Part shown: piece by piece, positions 58,954-64,000 of the stretch | How positions within the stretch are numbered: the first letter of the stretch is position 1 | Layout: each line of letters begins with the position of its first letter | From: Cristatella mucedo | Lineage: Eukaryota; Bryozoa; Phylactolaemata; Cristatellidae | DNA length: 64,000 bases | Assembly (NCBI GenBank): GCA_009760855.2 | Contig: WPIO01000002.1 | Coordinates: 9,511,001-9,575,000 of the forward strand | Direction: 5' to 3' | Notes under the pieces: model-generated | Seen by the model: the letters and a program-made list of their open reading frames with translations, nothing else | What the model was told of the DNA's origin: nothing | The model's database searches: none | Made by a program: the position numbers and the translations under genes

Positions 58954-61379
58954 CGAGGAGAAATGCAGGCCTGCATGCAATCCAACTACACGCCCCCTTG
59001 ACCTTAGGGTCACAAGTTCCCAGCAGCAACACGAGTAACTGCACTGCACCAGGCTGCGTCGAGCGAGCCCAGCCGCTACCAATGCGTTCATGCTGGCTGC
59101 TATGCCGACACGGCGCTGGTTGCGTAGTGTCGCATTTGTAGCAGCTAGTAGTGTCGCATTTGTAGGCTCGCTCATTGGTTCGCGCAAAGCGACGGCGGCT
59201 TTGGCTTTGGCCAAAGCCGCTCCTCGCGGCTGGCTTCTTTGGCTATCTATATCTAAGAATGTGGTCGCTTCGCACATTTCGAAGAGAGCGAAAACCTTTA
59301 GCTAGCCGCCTTCACCGCGCTGCCCGTCAGATCGTCGTTTGACCTCGCCATGATGAAGACGGAATTGTGCGCCCTCACACGGAGAGCCGGAAACTGGCGC
59401 TTCGTCAAGCAGGCTCGTCTATGAGGAACTGGCTCGGTCGCACGCACACGTGGATGCGTCGGATCGGTCCCGAAACGACGGCCTTCCCTCCCGTCAGAAA
59501 GCTGTGCTCGCACTGCGGTGCGCCACCGCGGCCGCCGCCGCCGAATCCCGGCAGCCTGCCTAGCTAAGTGTGAAAAACGAATGCGTAGCCCCTCTGCGGA
59601 GACAACCGCCGAGGGTAAGCTGCAGGCGCCGAGGCTCGCTGTTCGACGAGCCTCGTTCTTATGCTGCTCTCTCTTTAAAGCTACGTTTACACAAGCGACT
59701 ATACCTCCTGACTGACTGACGCTGACTTTCCACCTAGGTAAGACTTTCACACGAGCGATTTGATCGCCGACCACATCCCGAACTCTAATCCGGGAGGCTG
59801 GTTCACCCGGTGATACGTCAAGCCATTACCCGCAGAATTTGAGTTCGCCGCTGCAGTCATTATTACAGAGTAGTATGAGAAGAATATATATAAAAGGAAG
59901 AATCATATGAAAAAGATTGTTAGATGAAAGTGCGTATTGCTAAGTAATGTAGGTCGTTGCGGGCGTACAGGTGTATGGTGCGAAGTAATGTGGGCCGTTA
60001 CGGGTTTGTTGGCGGATTTCATAAACAGACGCACGGATTTTTCTGTGTAGAGAAGGCTTAAACCTTGGCTACTAACATCTCACGTTCAAGGACCTGCTCT
60101 GACGGCCTTAATATAACCGAAGCCTAAGAGCTTCAGCCAGTTTTATTTTAGCCGTAAGATGCATGTCGTGAGCCCTAGGGTTTTGATTGGTCGGTTGATC
60201 CAAGGAGGAGCCAAAAAGTATCAACAGACTACTTCACGAGACTCAGTCGACTTGGCTCTTCCCTCAAACTGTCGTTACTTATGGTCGCGTAGCAGCCCAA
60301 ACCAGAAGGAAATTGATCAAAAGTTGGCATTGGTTTTGGAGGAAATTAGCTCGTGTAAACGCAGCAAGAACGTCTTTGTAATGTGCCCGCTCTTCACCGC
60401 CGAGATCGTGGGTATGAGTCCGGCAGTGGACAATCTTGTATTGCCCACTGCAAGTGGTTGTGATGGCTACTGAGGCTCTTCTGCCTCCGCTATGTACACG
60501 AAGCTGTTGAATCAGCGAGCATATTTTTAAAGAATGGTAGCCTCTCGCTGGATCCATTCCAGTCACCCGGTATCTGGGGGTGGGGGTATCGGGCTTCCAG
60601 GAGGGCGGCTGAAGAGGCTGTTCTCTCGATTCTCCCGATGGGCGCTTTCGGGTATCATTCCAAGGGAACTCGCGATCTCTAGGAAAGCCTGCGTACGGCC
60701 GGCTATGTCCTGCATATGCATTTGCGCAGGCGACGGTATGTACCTGTATTTATTTGTTTTCGCCTAACTGACGGCGTGCGACATGTGTGCGTGTAGAGTG
60801 TATGTAGTTTATACGCGCAGACGGGCGCAAAAGCAGACCGAGGCCGCAAGAGACGGCAGTTCGACGCGCACCATTTAGATTCGAATTGCAAGGCGCGTCG
60901 CGGCGACTTTCTCCTTACAGCTTTCATCTCGCGACACGAACTTCTTCGGGCAGCTCAGACCACTGGACAACGTTGGAGGCGGCTTCCTTCCGGAGCGGGC
61001 GCGGCCATCAATCCGATAGCTGCCTCGCTGCGCGAGAACGCTCGTACCGTTGGTAGTAGTCGCCGGCGCTCGTCCGCCGTCGCCGCCGCTGCGTGGCAGC
61101 TCGATCCACTGCGGCGGCCTCCACGCACTGCCAGCAGTAGTCATGCACGGCGGCGAGAGGGTGAAAGAGAGCTCGAGTCGGCCGCCGCCCAGCTTCGCTC
61201 GGTCGTGCTCGGTCGAACCACTCACCGCGCCTCGGCGAGGCGTCGCGAGGTCGGCGGGAAAAGGCGTCGCGCTCAAAGCCGGCCTCCTCTTCCGAAGTCG
61301 CGCAGTGCTCCGTCGACGCCTAACGCGCGAAGCCTAGCGGGCGGCGGTGGCCGAGCCGCGGCGGTCGCCGCCGCCCGCT
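58954..61379. other. Host-like intergenic or intronic DNA
   Basis: I see no supported gene. Small features are a 17-bp direct repeat TAGTGTCGCATTTGTAG at 59,125 and 59,148, a GGCTTTGGCCAAAGCC palindrome near 59,203, and an 8-bp-stem hairpin at 59,631 to 59,654. An open plus-strand frame at 60,159 to 60,473 has no recognisable motif. Confidence 0.45.
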
Positions 61380-61508
<129 letters not shown>

Positions 61509-61797
61509 TTCCCATTCCTGAGCTCCGCTAGCGACCTCTGGCTCCACTGGCGAGCATTCGTCGGTCGCTGTAGCCCTTTCCTTGTCGTCGGCGTCGTCAT
61601 TGTGGTCGCGACGTTGAAGCATCGACATGTCGTAGCAGGCTCGGATCGGCCGACGAAGATGGCCGGCACGGCGTATCGGCCGCCTCGGTAGGCCACCCCA
61701 CCGTCGCCGGGTGGCTGGCGACGCTGATACAAGCTTGATGACGACGCTGATGCTCTGATGCGAGCGGTGCCCGAACGGGCTCCGCTAGGTCGGCACG

Positions 61798-63058
61798 CTA
61801 TCTGGCGTTGGGCATCGTCCTGCCCCTCGCCTGCCTCCTGACGCCGGAGCCGCGGCGCGTGCCGACGACGGCCGCTGAGCCGCCGCCGCCGCCGCTTCGC
61901 GGCGCTCGATTGCCGTAGGCAGCGTCCTCGCCTCGCGCTCCGTCGGCTGCCGTTGGCCCCTCGCGCCGTCCGGGCGCGCCGGAGGCACTCCATCCGGACG
62001 TCGGCTCCGGCATTACGTCTTCGTCGATGGCGAGCGAGCTGAAGCTGACATCGTCGTCGTCGGCATTGTCGTCGACCGCATTGTCGTCGTCGTCTTCGCC
62101 CTGCTCCTGGTCGCTGCGACTGTGGACCATCGCTAAGCCGCTCTCCGAGCGGACCGGCGTCTTCGGCTGAGGCGGCATCGAAGGTGAAGGCCAGGATGAT
62201 GGCTGTGGCTGCGTCGGCAACGGCGGCCGCCCGCGCTGAAGATAACCAGCTGCGGCTCCGCCGCCGCCACCGCCGCCGAGCTGGCCGTTCACCTCCTTCG
62301 CCGCGTTGGCCGGAAGGCGCTGAGCGTCGGCAATTTCGGCGGCTTTTGGCGACGCTGGAGGCCGCTGCGTGTCCGGCCAGGCGAGCGCCGGATCAGGTCG
62401 TGCCGGCGCGGCCATGAACCCAGCGGCTCCCGACTGCGCTAACGCCGGCTCTTGCCGCCGCTGCGGCGGCTGCGGCGGCAGCGAAAGTGGAGGTGGCAGC
62501 ATTGGCGGCTCGGCATAGACGTCCATCGGCGCGATCCACCGAGCGGCGATGGCTGCGCATTGCTGGGCAGCCTGGCCCGGCGAGTAATGCTTTGATGCCT
62601 GAGCAATTGCTGCTGCTGCTGCTGCTGCTGCTGCTGTGGCGGCGGCGGCGGCGCACGCGGCTGTGGCTGACTAGAGCTGGAACCCGGCGCCCTGGGCCCC
62701 GCACTCGACCTGCCAGCCGGGCGCGCCGCGGCGGCTGCGGCGGCCACCATCGTCGTGGCGTCCTGGTGCTGCTGCTGCTGCTGCTGGCCGCGCTGAGGCG
62801 TCGAGCTTCGCGGTGGCTGCGGCTGCGCGGCGTCGCACGACGTCTCCGTCGGCCGACTTGGCAGCGCAGGCTCCGGGGGTGACGTCGGCGGGGCCTGTTC
62901 GTTCGAAGCCTTAAGCGGATCCTTGTAATGCCCTTTGGGGTAGAGAACGTTTATCACCACTTCCGGTTCTTCTTCGTGGGGTGTCACCACCTTGACCGAA
63001 CGTTCACCGGAGACGCGGGTCTTCGAGCGGTTAGTCTCCGACTTCCGACCACCGATGG
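61798..63058 (-). CDS. Partial host gene, low-complexity nuclear-type protein, frame break at CAG tract
   Basis: The upstream part (63,058 to about 62,637) encodes a charged segment around VVTPHEEEPEVVINVLYP, then Pro-, Gln- and Ala-rich stretches, including poly-Gln. The downstream part (about 62,607 to 61,798), in another frame, encodes ASKHYSPGQAAQQC, a Pro-rich stretch, a poly-Gly run and an acidic EDDDDNAVDDNADDDD stretch. Codon use looks coding in both, and the frame changes exactly at the CAG tract 62,608 to 62,637, so a tract-length error or a real frameshift is likely. The upstream edge may be a splice acceptor after GTGCAG near 63,059. The end is uncertain. The poly-Q and acidic composition suggests a transcription or chromatin factor; the family is not recognised. 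Confidence 0.45.
62608..62637. repeat. CAG/CTG triplet tract
   Basis: About ten CTG triplets (CAG on the minus strand), encoding poly-Gln in the upstream frame of the minus-strand gene and coinciding with its frame break. Confidence 0.9.
62767..62787. repeat. CAG/CTG triplet tract
   Basis: Six to seven CTG triplets, encoding Gln residues (RGQQQQQQHQ on the minus strand) within the same candidate gene. Confidence 0.85.
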
Positions 63059-64000
63059 CTGCACCTTAGAGGGGCCGCGGATGAGGCTCGGAAGTGTCAG
63101 AGCGACGCCGCCGCCGCCGCCCCGGGTCTGTATCAGCTCGCCCGTTGCGACTGGCTCACTCAGTGGCCAAAATGGCGACGGCAAGGAGGGGGCCAGCTTA
63201 CCTGCGTTGATTCGAGAGTCTCTCGGCTGGCCATTCTGAAACTTGTGGCTGGACGCCTCGGCGGACGCTTGCCCTGGTGAGAAAGCGACGGGCGTCGCAG
63301 CTATCGTGCGTGCGCTATCACGCGGGTGACGCAGCTCCAACAGCGAGCCGCCGCCGCTCGAATGGCGGCGCCGCGCGCCAACTGCGGCTGCTCATAAACG
63401 TAGACGTGTGCACAGACGACATCAATGACGTTAGTGGCGTAGAGATACTGCGGGCCTGGCTACTAGTCACTTCTGGCTCGATCCTAACCCGATCGTCACG
63501 AGGATCCCCTCAGCTGCCTCTGTCGCCGTAATCAACCACGTCAATGCGGCAGCCCGAAGCGTGACTTGCAAGGACCCGCGACTGTTTCGATGCCGGAGCG
63601 TTCGAACGCCGCGGGAGAAGCGCGCGGGAGCAGAGCGCATGAGCGAGAGCAGTTCGACAGCAGCGAGGTAGCAATGCGTTAGCGGCACCGTTGAAGCTGT
63701 GAACCTCAACGTTGCAAGAGCGTCGCCGGCGCGAGGGGCGGAGAGCGCCTTCTGCCATTGGCTGCTACACGCGTAAAAGGCGAGCCGCATACGTACCGCC
63801 GCAGCGAAGGGTCAGCGAGCAGCAGCAAATGGCAGCCACGACGAGAAGTAGCGACAGAACGCCAACCGATATGAGCACTATCCACGTTGTAGTATAGGGA
63901 GTATCGTTGGAGTCCTCTCCTTGAGCTTGCGGACCTATAATCAAGGTGGCAATGCAGCCAGCGGCCTATTGCATTCTCATTCGCTCGCTTTCCAGTTCTC
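63059..64000. other. GC-rich host-like DNA, no supported gene
   Basis: Only short overlapping open frames on both strands. The minus-strand stretch 63,340 to 62,984 overlaps the candidate gene in another frame and could hold a preceding exon ending at CTCTAAG-GTGCAG, but this is not decidable from the sequence alone. Confidence 0.4.

Noticed and set aside
60159-60473. 104-codon plus-strand frame
   Set aside because: Some stretches look protein-like, but I see no motif, splice context or homolog, so it is not called as a gene.
58036-61276. Assorted GC-rich open frames of 60-158 codons
   Set aside because: They overlap on both strands, have Arg/Pro/Ala-rich random composition and no motif.

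Overview
This is a eukaryotic, almost certainly animal, window with three very different parts. The third part has GC-rich, CpG-rich flanking DNA with microsatellites, CAG tracts and an intron-type gene layout. An arthropod host would fit, but nothing in the sequence fixes the species.

Part 1 (1 to about 46,048) is one unbroken satellite array. The basic unit is the 16-mer GCAGGCTGCTACAGAA, roughly 2,900 units by length, and it is still open at the left edge. The array is a patchwork of blocks of single-step variants: GCAAGC, GCTGGC, GCGGGCCGCTGC, GCAGGCCGC, CTGCAG and GCGAGC types, plus 19-mer forms near both ends. Rare variant combinations recur kilobases apart, which points to segmental duplication inside the array. 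The very long plus-strand reading frames here arise because a 16-mer without stops stays open in all three forward frames; I do not treat them as genes.

Part 2 (about 46,049 to 56,460) is AT-rich and gene-dense: a decayed Polinton/Maverick (adintovirus-like) element. Plus-strand pieces are the C-terminal stump of an unrecognised protein cut off by the satellite, a fibre-like protein with phage-tail-fibre-type repeats, and a retrovirus-type integrase pseudogene. Minus-strand genes are a cysteine-rich zinc protein, a membrane protein, two unknown proteins, six ORFs carrying seven copies of a small paralogous module (one ORF holds two), an acidic Ser/Glu protein and a protein-primed family B DNA polymerase pseudogene. 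Most of the small minus-strand genes start just downstream of a shared TATATAG-type motif. Capsid, packaging ATPase and protease genes are not visible. The integrase, polymerase, zinc protein, membrane protein and one paralog carry frameshifts (often in homopolymer runs) and in-frame stops, so this copy looks inactive. A strong 46-bp-arm inverted repeat lies between the polymerase start and the host DNA.

Part 3 (about 56,460 to 64,000) is host-like GC-rich DNA. It holds GT/GCGT and TGGC microsatellites, CAG tracts, a diverged tandem repeat, a possible PAN/apple-type exon, and part of a low-complexity minus-strand gene (about 61,798 to 63,058) whose reading frame changes at a CAG tract.
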